Below are positions 19,730 to 29,149 of a stretch of 29,308 bases of DNA, one piece after another. The position numbers and the translations under genes are program-made. The stretch covers positions 149,037 through 178,344 of the forward strand of contig JH153326.1 of the NCBI GenBank assembly GCA_000226015.1. The letters are read 5' to 3'. Below the pieces are notes generated by a model. The model was not told the DNA's origin. It saw only the letters and a list, made by a program, of their open reading frames with translations, and did no database searches. This DNA comes from Mnemiopsis leidyi (taxonomy: Eukaryota > Ctenophora > Tentaculata > Lobata > Bolinopsidae). Numbering within the stretch: the stretch's first letter is position 1; each line of letters begins with the position of its first letter.

Positions 19730-21778
19730 TCACATGGTCGAAACGACTATATCTGCTTGCTCTTCAGTCTCAATTTCCGAACCACTACTGTCAGTATAGT
19801 GGACATTTGTCGGTGTTAAATCCTGAGAAATAAGAAAATTCAAACCAGATTCTTTTGACGCATTACAGGAATCGTCGAAGTCATATACTGATTCTTCGCA
19901 CGATTTGGCAGGAGAATAGAATTTCTGGAAAGTTCCTATCATATCTGTACCGAGAAAAGGTTCTGATTCTTCAAGTATAGACCTGCTGCTATTGTCCGTT
20001 TGTTCTTTACTCGGTAAGAACTGAAAAGTGTTATGCCGCTTCCGGATCGCTGGCACTGCCAAGCGAAGCCTAGAGTAATCACCATCATTTTTATCCATTT
20101 TTGTCGTCAGACTTGTTTTGTTGTCGATGCTCGAGCTGATGTTAGACCCCATGGATGTATTCAGTACGGAAAATTCATCAGCCATCTTAGACAAACTCAA
20201 AGAGGAGGGCGGAACTTTACTTACAGCTGCAACTGCTGTATCTTCTCCATTTAAAGATGTTGTTTGAACCTGCTCTGAATAAGGGGTTTCATCCACTTCT
20301 TTGGGAAGAACTTCTGGTAATAATTCCCCTTCACGTCTGTCAAAGCAATTTGGTATTCTGCAATGAACGGAGCGAATAAGAAGGCAGATTGTAGCACATA
20401 CAGCTACTCCGCAGGCGATACCGATGACTAAAATCACAAGATGTGATATACCAAGAGAATTCTTTGTTTCTGTAACGTTCCTACTGTAAAAAGTCATCTC
20501 TTCCAAGAGAGAATTGTTATCAAAAACTGCACACTTAAATTGGTCAGGGGTTAGGCTTGCCTTAGCTGAGAAGATCAAATGGAGTCTTGGTACAGAGCTG
20601 TAATCTGGATAGAGATTTTTTGTTACATTGTAGCTATTTTCAGACATATTCTGACAATTGAGACGTACGTTAGATAACGGCCATCCATCGATTATCCATT
20701 GCAATTTGATCACGTCTATATCGGCAGATAGCATATCTCTCGGTGAACGAACGACGAAGATCTTCTTAGAATATTCCAGGGAGAATAATTTCTGTGCCGT
20801 AGTGTTAAAGTTATAATTACGGATGAAGCAGAAATAATTGCCAACATCATCAACATTGAAGCGTTTTATCACAAAAGAAGTGTGGATGAAGCTATCGGCC
20901 CCACGATAAGAAACTTCCTCAAGAAACCCGCCAAGTTCTATTCCGTTCTTGTTCTCCCATCTAGAAACAAGATAAGGAGATCCAAAGCCAGAACACTTTA
21001 ATATTACAGTCTCTCCAAGGTTTCCCACTCTGACGATCTCATTATCAGATCCACACATAACTGGTGTTGCATCAGAGCAAACTGTTATGTTGTTGTATAG
21101 CGCAACTAGTTTTTCGTCCTCATTGGAGACCACCCTAGTAGCATTGAGCCTTAAATGTTTGAATTGCTGCCAATTGTCTTCAGATCCATAGTTGAATTGG
21201 TACTGTACTGCCTTGCCAGGATCACCGAAGAAAAGCTTGTAAGCATGAAGTCTTGAAGCTTCCATATCAGATATCTGGATTCTTATTCTGCCATCCCTAA
21301 AAATCCAGAAATTCCCGTTCCTTTCCGCTTCAGGATCGACCACATATTCTATATCCCTGGCGTTAACCGCTGGATAATCCACTAATTGGGGCATCTTTTC
21401 AGGTCCAGTCTCAACCAGAATTCCTCTAACATCAACCGTGTGTTGAAGTTGTCGCCCAACCTGAAGTTTCAACTGCATGATAACATCACTGTACCCGCTG
21501 GAGTTCTGAAACTTTAGCAACTTTAAAAAGTCAGACTCAGTTTTGTAAAGGGCCAGCGGATTTTGGTTAATCATTCCGTTGACAGTGATGACACCAGTTA
21601 CAACGTTATCAGGGTTTATATTGATGTTAAAGTTAGTGGTGCCAGAAGGACTGTTGAGGATATACCAACATTTTGGCTTGGAATTTGCACACGTTGATTT
21701 GTCTACAGTAACAGAGCGGATAGAGAGGATAGCTAATCCTATAACAAGAAGAAGGAGTGTTTCCATATACTCTGGCAA
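19730..21778 (-). CDS. GIT-C: intact galectin-like/Ig/Ig type I membrane receptor with a long cytoplasmic tail
   Basis: One frame of 682 codons with no intron. Signal peptide about 1-25 (METLLLLVIGLAIL). N-terminal domain about 35-235: SPSGTTNFNI, GVITVNGMI, DGRIRIQI, FNYGSEDNWQQF, LRLNATRVV. Ig1 about 245-345: C262, W274, then VDDVGNYFC with C317, a standard Ig disulfide pattern. Second Ig-like domain about 358-435: LQWIIDGWPLSNVRLNC (C375) and C416. Membrane helix about 444-469. The tail of about 210 residues contains TPYSEQV, GDYSRLRL (a YxxL), ESVYDFDDS and VHYTDSS, all possible phosphotyrosine sites, and is Ser/Thr-rich. Several N-glycosylation sequons mark the ectodomain. It is the longest and best-preserved member, and the likely reference for the family. 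Ligand and function are unknown. Confidence 0.88.
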   Translation of the reverse strand: MPEYMETLLLLVIGLAILSIRSVTVDKSTCANSKPKCWYILNSPSGTTNFNININPDNVVTGVITVNGMINQNPLALYKTESDFLKLLKFQNSSGYSDVIMQLKLQVGRQLQHTVDVRGILVETGPEKMPQLVDYPAVNARDIEYVVDPEAERNGNFWIFRDGRIRIQISDMEASRLHAYKLFFGDPGKAVQYQFNYGSEDNWQQFKHLRLNATRVVSNEDEKLVALYNNITVCSDATPVMCGSDNEIVRVGNLGETVILKCSGFGSPYLVSRWENKNGIELGGFLEEVSYRGADSFIHTSFVIKRFNVDDVGNYFCFIRNYNFNTTAQKLFSLEYSKKIFVVRSPRDMLSADIDVIKLQWIIDGWPLSNVRLNCQNMSENSYNVTKNLYPDYSSVPRLHLIFSAKASLTPDQFKCAVFDNNSLLEEMTFYSRNVTETKNSLGISHLVILVIGIACGVAVCATICLLIRSVHCRIPNCFDRREGELLPEVLPKEVDETPYSEQVQTTSLNGEDTAVAAVSKVPPSSLSLSKMADEFSVLNTSMGSNISSSIDNKTSLTTKMDKNDGDYSRLRLAVPAIRKRHNTFQFLPSKEQTDNSSRSILEESEPFLGTDMIGTFQKFYSPAKSCEESVYDFDDSCNASKESGLNFLISQDLTPTNVHYTDSSGSEIETEEQADIVVSTM

Positions 21779-22332
21779 TTCCTTATCATTCCATTTGCCT
21801 GAAATACATTGCGATTAGCTTATAAATAAAGAGCGATTTCAATCTTCAATAATTGACAATTTCACTGAACTGAAAACTGAAGTTGTTCTGCTCTACAAAT
21901 TTACATTGTACAGGGGTGATATTTATTATAGTGATCTCATTCGGCAGCAATTTCCAATAGATAAATGATAACAATAGATAAATAGATAAAAACAATAGAT
22001 AAATAAAATAAAATATTCTCTAAATAAAATAAAATATTCTCGAAACAATCAGACGAACGAAGGATTGCTTGTAAATCACATCGAATATTCAACATGGGAG
22101 GTCAAGTATACTTCCGTCACTGACTTCATCAGAACCTCAAATACTGCTGGCCAGAAAAACAATTCCCTTACGAAAATTGAATACAAAGTGCTACCCCTAT
22201 ACTAAATATCTTAATACTAATAGTCAATGAACCATTAACGAAATTTTATATAATTATACATTATATTGATTGATTACACTGCCAATAAAATAAAAATGTT
22301 TGTTTCATTAAAAAATGTCATCCCAATAGATT
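21779..22332. other. Upstream region of GIT-C
   Basis: AT-rich. A direct duplication of TAAATAAAATAAAATATTCT lies at about 21999-22040, next to GATAAATA repeats (21960-22005). No exon was recognised. The GIT-C promoter should be here, but no element is clear. Confidence 0.45.
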
Positions 22333-22543
22333 AGGAACGGTATTCGTGGGGAGGTTTCTCAAATTTCAAACACCATTTCTCTAAATGTAAGGCTCCTACC
22401 TTTGTTTTTGGAGATCAATCTGTATCCATAGGACAATTTGAGAGTATTTCACTACCGAGAACTAAGCTAGGGCCCATAAATGTTAAGGAATGAGGTGTTT
22501 AAGTATCGAAAATTTGAGACACTTCCCCAAGAATACCGTTCCT
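22333..22543. mobile_element. MITE of 211 bp with about 35-bp terminal inverted repeats
   Basis: The left end AGGAACGGTATTCGTGGGG pairs with the right end, which reverse-complemented reads AGGAACGGTATTCTTGGGG; pairing continues through TCTCAAATTT. Flanks read AATAGATT on the left and AATAGATA on the right, a likely 7-8 bp target duplication, as in hAT elements. No coding content. Confidence 0.8.
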
Positions 22544-22751
22544 AATAGATAGTGCAATAAGTAATTAAAATATAATTTTCAGCGATAAATCAAAATTTTA
22601 ATTTAAAATATACAGTACAGTATAATTCTAACGCAAACATTTTTAAACAAAATTTTTCTAAAATATACTATATACAAAAGCAATTTTATGCAACAACATT
22701 GAAATTATTATTTAAAAGATTTATTTAATCTATTAAACTGTACAGGAACCT

Positions 22752-24561
22752 AAAGCACCCTAATGGAAATCAATTGCACTACTTATTTTTAGGAAATCGT
22801 ACTACTTATTTTTGGAAATCGCAAAACGAATAATTTTCCGAGAATTTGGAAATTCATATCACACAAATAAAACTTGGCCGTTTCTCATTGGATCGTGCAG
22901 AAAATTCGAACGAATTTTGTTGATACCTTTGTTAAGCAGCTGTAAATATTTCAAAAAAAGCTAATGTAACTTGACTTCATGACACCCGTCCAAATGTCAA
23001 CCACCTTGAAACTTTTCACACAAGTAGAGGACAGCAATAGGAACATTTTAATGCTATGTTAATTAAGTCTGTTCCTAAGTATAGGGGAAAGACTTATGAA
23101 CACTTGAAATAAAATAGCAATTTTTCTGCCAAATTTCAACTTGAAGACAAATAATTGTTAGAGCCACCCTTGAGTTGTCCAAATGCCAGATATAATTATA
23201 ATGTCATTTTTCACAAAAATTTTTTGAGACACTCTTTCTTGTAGCCATGTAAATACGTATTTAAAATTTTATTTATTTGGTCTCTTGAGATCAAGGACAC
23301 CCATTCAGCTAAACTTGTTCAGTCCTTAAATCTGGGTGAATATGTGTACCACTTATACCAGGTACTAAACCTAGTTTAGGTCTGTTAAGTGAATATGTGT
23401 CCCGTTTTATCTTGATTTACAGATCGAAGCTCAAGTTATCTTTTTCGATCATAGGTTATAATATTTTCTTATTTCTCCTTCACCCTTGTTATTCGTCTTA
23501 TTCACTTGATGCTCTTTTTACTCCTTCAGCTCTTACTTCAAGCAAACAACCTACAACAATTGGTTAATTACAACATCAAGTGGGAGGTGGATCGTTGACG
23601 CATCGTTAAATTTATTTAACATCGCAACTCCAGTCGAAAGCCTGGGACCACTTAATTAACCTAAAGTCCAGAACACAGCATTAGTTCAACAACAAGAAGA
23701 ACTGGACAGTTGTTACTGCTTGTAGTTTAACTGACATTCTTTCCCGACTGACTGACTATACATTTCCGCCTTCTTCTACATTGGTTACAAAGATTAGTTG
23801 AATTTTGCCTTATATTTAATATTATATAATTACCTATAGTTTACTGAGATTAGACTACTTTTAAGCATAGAATTCGAATATGACCATGAAAACTGTCCAA
23901 AAATTTTCAGAAAGGTCATAACAAAGAAAAGTATACATAAATCACACAAAGTGTTGTTATAGTCAACTTACAAAAGAGTTCGATTTACAGCCCAAAACCA
24001 ATATACAGTGCAGGGGTCAGATAAAGTATGTTTGTAAAAAGTGACCTTATATCTGATATTTAGACAACTCAAGAGTGGCTTTAACAATTTATTATCTTCA
24101 AGTTGAAATTTGGCAGAAAAATTGCTACTTTTATTTCAAGTGTTCATAAATCTTTCCCCTTTTCTTGGAAATAGACTTAACATAGCATCAACATTTTCCT
24201 ATTGCTGTCCTCTACCGGTGTGAAAAGTTTTAAGGTGGTTGACATTTCACAGCAGCGTGTGCAAGTTTTCAAAGTTAGTAAACATGACAAAAATTTTTGG
24301 GCTTACCAACTTTGGACGGGTGCCATGAAGTCAACTTTCATTAGTTTTTCTTGAAATTTGTACAGCTGCTTAACAAAAGCATCAATAAAATCCGTGCAAA
24401 TTTTAAGCATGATTCTATAAGAAACGGCCAAGTTTTATTCATGTTATATAAATTTCCAAAAATTTCTAAATTTTCGGGGAATCTTTTTTACAATTTCCTA
24501 AAATACGTCCTCTTAGAATCAAAAAAATAATTCGTGCAATTGATGCACATTAGGGTGCTTT
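22752..24561. mobile_element. Long inverted-repeat (foldback-type) element, arms about 470-540 bp
   Basis: AAAGCACCCTAATG at 22752-22765 returns as CATTAGGGTGCTTT at 24548-24561. The arms (22752-23222 and about 24022-24561) match in inverted orientation across their length, for example CTTCATGACACCCGTCCAAA near 22976 against TTTGGACGGGTGCCATGAAG near 24312. Arm identity is moderate with small gaps. The spacer of about 800 bp (23223-24021) has no recognisable coding sequence. The target duplication is unclear. Confidence 0.8.
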
Positions 24562-24734
24562 TATTTCATGTACAGTCAAATCAAGTAGCTGCCACAAACC
24601 CCTGTGTTATTTTCTACAATTCCCCCTCATTCCTCAATTACACTTGTTGTAATGAATATCTTGACTTAATCTTTGCAACAGTATAACCAAGCCTGAAAAA
24701 GGTCCACAGTGTGGATCTTTTTAACACTTGGTGG

Positions 24735-24917
24735 ACTCCAAAGTTTCCCTACTTCCTAACTGTGCTTTACTCTTTTTTCTCCAAAGTTTCCCTACTCCCT
24801 AACTGTGCTTTACTCTTTTTTCTCACTCCAAAGTTTCCCTACTCCCTAACTGTGCTTTACTCTTTTTCTCACTCCAAAGTTTCCCTACTCCCTAACTGTG
24901 CTTTACTCTTTTTCTCA
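24735..24917. repeat. 46-bp tandem repeat, four copies, spanning the GIT-D stop codon
   Basis: Four units of the form CCAAAGTTTCCCTACTCCCT followed by AACTGTGCTTTACTC and a T-rich end. The unit nearest the gene (about 24869-24917) encodes the last residues of GIT-D (KSKAQLGSRETLE) and its TGA. The other three are 3' UTR copies of that coding end. Confidence 0.95.
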
Positions 24918-26589
24918 CGGTAACATTCAATATCATAAGGTGCACTATGAGATTGCCAAGGGACTGAGTTTGTTGGTCTTTGTTGGAGACACATATTATC
25001 GGCACTATGAAGTTGCAAAGGGATTGAGTTTGTTGGTTTATGTTGGAGACACATATTATCGGCGAAAGACGCTCCGTTTTCCGATAAATTTTCTTCAACT
25101 TCAGGTTGCGGAACGGGACTGTATCCGAAGGAATTTCTTAAGGCGTTCATTAACTTGCGGAAAACGTTTTTGCAATACGTTATCACATTTCTCGAACGGT
25201 GTTTGATTTCCACAAAATTGTGAACGAATGCCGCAGCGTTTATGCTAAGTGATATTATAAGCAGTACTAGTACTAGTACAACAACCGCGCAAGAGGTTAA
25301 AGAACAGAATTCTTTACCTTCAACTGCTCTTTCTGGTTCGATTTCAGAATCTTTTTCGTCGAATCTGATTATCTTCTGTTTCAGAAACTCGCCTTCGTCA
25401 AGAAGAATGCAGGAGAGCACTGAAAAATTATCATTTCCTGTCGAAATTACACGGGAAAAGTTTACAAGTGACGGTGATTTCTGGAAAACCCTTTCAAAAT
25501 GGACTCTCGATCCAAGTTCAGAAATGCATTCCAATTGAATCCCACGAAGAGGATGCCCCTTTACAGTCCACAGAAGTTGCACAATTTCTCCGGCAAGTAA
25601 ACTGTACCTTGCTTGTGGGGCTGCCTCTAGATATACGTAATGTAAACTAACAATTTTCTCCACACTGTTCCCCATGTTTTTATTGGAAATAGCACAGGTG
25701 TAATTCCCAATATCGGCAACATCGAAATCGGGTATCACTAAGGACGAGGTTATGTTGAAGAAACCTCCATCCATAGAGCTGACTTCTGTGTGTCCAGGAA
25801 TGATTCTGTCATCTTTATCCCTCCATTCGGAAGTTAGATAAGGAGCACCAGAAGCAGAACACGACAAAGTGTAAGTTTTCCCAACCTCAACACGCAAAAC
25901 TTCCACTGTCAGGTTATCTTGCAATTTTATATCAGTGTAAGAACAAGTTGATATACTGGTGTAGGCTAAATGACAGTTACTGTCGCATTCGCTAACGATT
26001 TTTGTTCCCTGTTCAAGCCGCCTGTCGTCAAACATTTTCCAATTTTCGGGTGACCCGTAATTAAAGAAAAACGGCGAATCGGTATTGTCGAAACTATTGA
26101 GATATATGTCATACCCATCCGGAGACATACTAATGATCTGAAATTTGAAGTATTTATCTCGGGAAATCTTCATATGTCCAGATAAATCAAACCCGTTTAT
26201 AAACTTACGATCAGATCTTTGAGGTAGCGTAAATTTTTCAGAATCTTTCAGAAACGTTCCACTTAAAAACATGCACTGCTCCATTCTATTAATCTCTGTA
26301 TTAATTTCAAGAATTGTAACATCAGCAGGATCACCATCAACGAAGAACTTTAATCTTTCATAATGAGGTTTAACCCTAGAAGGGGGGCATTGTCGACATT
26401 CAGAATGCCCTCGATAGTTATGATTTCCAACCCTTCAAGAGGGTCATGTGAGATGTCGAGGTTCGCTACTCCAGCTGGGTTGTAGAGGAGAGACGAACAC
26501 AGGGACCAGACTCCAGATATCTGGCTGGTTAAGAGGACTATCCATATCATTGTAGCTCCTTGCATAAATAAATTTAGTAAATACCTCAT
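24869..26589 (-). CDS. GIT-D: galectin-like/Ig/Ig membrane receptor, frameshifted at a C6 run
   Basis: 26350-26589 encodes a signal peptide (MIWIVLLTSQISGVWS) and the first strands (YNPAGVANLDI, IITIEGIL). After a frame change the gene continues to the stop at 24869 with LKFFVDGDP, FFFNYGSPENWKMFDDRRL, Ig1 (VGKTYTLSCSASG, SEWRDKDD, DIGNYTC), the second Ig-like domain (LLWTVKGHPLRGIQLEC, LSCILLD), a membrane helix (VVVLVLVLLIISLS) and a tail of about 130 residues. The frame change lies at or beside six Cs (GGGGGG at 26382-26387 on the plus strand); one base more would join the frames. That position suggests polymerase slippage, an allele difference or a sequence error more than old decay, since the rest is intact. 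The tail has a 20-residue tandem duplication (ADNMCLQHKPTNS and ADNMCLQQRPTNS) at 24942-25061. Confidence 0.82.
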
Positions 26590-27160
26590 AACTTATACTA
26601 CAAGTACATATTTAATCTTAAATTATCGTTAGTGGAACTATGGAAAGGGGATCGTTGCTAGCGTCAAGATTTTCTTAACCCTACCTTAGTCAGTCGATAG
26701 TCTGATACAATATGTTCCAACTATAAGTTAACCAAACTAATGCCTTTCATTGCTTTATAAACCTATATTGTGAGATGTCAGGCTTGGAAAATGGTCGAGT
26801 TAAATTACTGTCAAGCTAAATCTTAAATTTACAATGGTGACGATTAAGTCTATCAATAAAATGTGTGAGCCTAAACAAGAGCGAAGAGAGTAAGTAAATT
26901 TCAGAAAAAGTCATTATCATTTTATATAGGGGATGCTCATAAAACGATGTGGAAAAATACAGCAGCCAAAAAATTCCTATTTTTCCTAAGACAAAATAAT
27001 GAAACTCAGAGTGCACTGATCATTTTAGCCAAGACAGCAAAGGTTCACTTACGAACAACGGCTAAAAAACAGAAAAATATCATATTACACACACCACAAG
27101 AGTAAACCACAAACTAGAAACTTGGTCAATACAAATGTTGGTAAACAAAAGATGAGGAAA
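26590..27160. other. Intergenic, no recognised gene
   Basis: AT-rich, upstream of GIT-D. No repeat, exon or element end was recognised. A missing last exon of the MDP1-like gene could lie here or in 27640-27910, but none was found. Confidence 0.4.
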
Positions 27161-27169
27161 GATGAAAAC

Positions 27170-27624
27170 CAGGGGTGTGCGCCGCCGCCGAATGCCGCTG
27201 CGCCGAACATTTTGTCGGCGGCGCAAACGGCGTGAACACATGGTAATATTAATTTTATAATTTCAATTTTCAAAAAGACCGAAAAGAGTTAATGAAAAGA
27301 TAGAGGCATAATTGCTGAATATAATAATATAAAATCCCTCTAGCATGTCTGACTTCAAGTAGTTCGATGTAGCATATGCTATAATGTGTCATAAAATTGT
27401 AAATCCCTGTCATACGATCAACGATGAATTAAAGTGCTAAAGTGAAATCTGCAACTGTTCAAACCCTACCAATACTGAGTCAATTCTTTACCTTAGCAAA
27501 TAATATAGATTTTGTCGAGTCACAACTGAAACTGCCATATGTCCACAGGCCACGTCGTCGACCGCCGCCGCCGGTAATTTTGGCCACGCCGCTGATTATG
27601 GGGGGGGGGGGGCGCACACCAGGG
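27170..27624. mobile_element. hAT-like non-autonomous element, 8-bp target duplication
   Basis: ATGAAAAC flanks both ends (27162-27169 and 27625-27632). The left terminus is CAGGGGTGTGCGCC; the right, reverse-complemented, is CCCTGGTGTGCGCC. Both subterminal regions are rich in CGCCGCCG units, in contrast to the AT-rich centre. A run of 12 or so Gs sits near the right end. No transposase. The CAGGGGTG-type terminus and 8-bp duplication fit hAT. Confidence 0.85.
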
Positions 27625-27912
27625 ATGAAAACTAACAATCTTATCTATAAAAGGTTGCCTGAGTGCCTGATGCGTTTAGTTATTTCAAAGTTCGCTGTTT
27701 ACTCTTGTGCTTTTCACTGTGCTTCTTTAGTGCTTCTAAGAAAAGTTTCCACGACACGCCATTCCTGCTGAGTTTTGCTCTTGGTGAACAAATCTTGCTT
27801 TTAACAGTTATACGTTTTGGAATGTTTCAAGTTTAAAACATTCTAAACTTTTGAGGATATGTAACACTGTCAAACATGTTTTATTTTTTTAATCAATTAA
27901 ATTAAGCCTGAC

Positions 27913-28830
27913 TTACTGTGGACAATGGATAGCGGTTACTCCAAGACGTTTGGTAGTTTCAATGTTGCCGTACTCATCGTCAAAGAAGATCATGTCATTG
28001 AACTCAACCTTCTGTCCCTTGTTGATAGCTCGCATGTGGTTATCTTTACTTCTACCTGGTCAGAGAAACTAGAGGTAATCACGGTAATCAACTATGTGAG
28101 CTGTTAACATTTAACAGTTCAAAGTCGACAGTAAACAGTTGAAAGTAAACAGTTAACAGGAAACTGATCAGGGCTGATTTTTTGTCTTAACAGCTGTTGC
28201 AATTTGCGAATACCATCAAGCTCAATTTTGACAACTTTCAAGGTTTCCGTAGCATTTCGAAGCATTGCAGCTTACATCCGAATATGCAAACAGTATAACA
28301 GTAACAATAAGTAGTACTAAAGAAAATGGACCAACCAATTCTTCTTTTACAAATGTAAATCAAAATAGCATATTAAGTCTTACAGTAAAATATTCTAATC
28401 ATTATCTTAAGTCTTACAGTAAATTTCAAACTGAACAAAGTACTTGTGTATGTCCAGCAACTTCATCAGCTCCTTATACATTGACGTCTCTGGAGACTTG
28501 GACGCCACAGCAGTAGGTATGTCGTGGTCTCTACAAAAGTTTAGGATTTTCAGAATATCGGGGTAGATCTTCACCTGGTGGTTTCTACTGTCTTTTACTA
28601 CTCCTGCGAAGTAATCAGTCAAGAGAACTACTGAAATTAGAAACTGAAAATGAAATACAATAAATACATTGGTAGAAACAAGTAGCGACTGTAAATGGAG
28701 AACTTTCCGCCTAACCGTTAGAGGAAGAGAATGGAGGATCTAAATGACAGTCAGCCCAGTAAGGCCAGACGGTGTAATCCATGTCGAATATGACAATACC
28801 GGGCTTGTGGGGTTCAGGAAACTCGTTCAT
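27913..28830 (-). CDS. MDP1: MDP1-like magnesium-dependent phosphatase (HAD superfamily), three exons seen
   Basis: Exons 28716-28830, 28418-28603 and 27917-28055 (or to 27913). MDP1 proteins are small Mg-dependent HAD phosphatases acting on phosphotyrosine and sugar or fructosamine phosphates. Motif I is VIFDMDYTVWPYW (nucleophile Asp and general acid Asp in DMDYT). Next come QVKIYPDIL, a motif II segment TAVASKSPE, then KYFVQFEIY. The third exon carries the motif III/IV part MIFFDDEYGNIETTKRLGV with the metal-binding DD. All junctions are GT-AG and in phase. The end is ambiguous: CAG TAA could terminate the protein, or CA|GTAAGT could be a donor leading to a further exon for the usual C-terminal helix, which I did not find. 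The frame is also open upstream of the ATG as far as an acceptor-like TTTTGTAG at about 28892, so the N-terminus may be longer. Confidence 0.88.
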
Positions 28831-28976
28831 TGCTAAAGGGGGTGGAGAGTGAGCTCTACGGAATGCTGGGTCCGTGAAAAGTTTTAAGTTCCTACAAAAT
28901 GAAGTTACACATGAAATCTTGCAAATTTACATTTCTTTGTAAAAAGTTAGATAACTTGTACAGACGAGAGTATTAT

Positions 28977-29149
28977 ATACGGTAATACCACTATTGGTAG
29001 TGCAATTACTATATTAATACCACGAGCTTGCGAGTGGTATTCATGCAATAAATTCACGAGCTTGCGAGTGGATTTATTGAAGTAATTTCACGAGCTTGCG
29101 AGTGGAATTACGTATGGTAATTGCAATACCAATAGTGGTATTACTGTAT
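28977..29149. repeat. Nested palindromic element: 33-bp outer arms enclosing three hairpins with one common loop
   Basis: Outer arms 28977-29009 and 29117-29149 are inverted copies with two mismatches (AATACCACTATTGGTA core). Between them lie three hairpins, 29016-29041, 29047-29078 and 29082-29111. Each contains CACGAGCTTGCGAGTG, but the outer stem sequences differ (AATAC/GTATT, AATAAATT/GATTTATT, GTAATTT/GAATTAC) while still pairing. It looks like a foldback MITE. No reading frame. Confidence 0.9.

Noticed and set aside
17105-21778. N-terminal domain as a farnesoic acid O-methyltransferase-type domain
   Set aside because: The GTFTIQI and IINGDV landmarks and the Trp-plus-acidic segment fit a galectin-type sandwich better, although this is by eye only.
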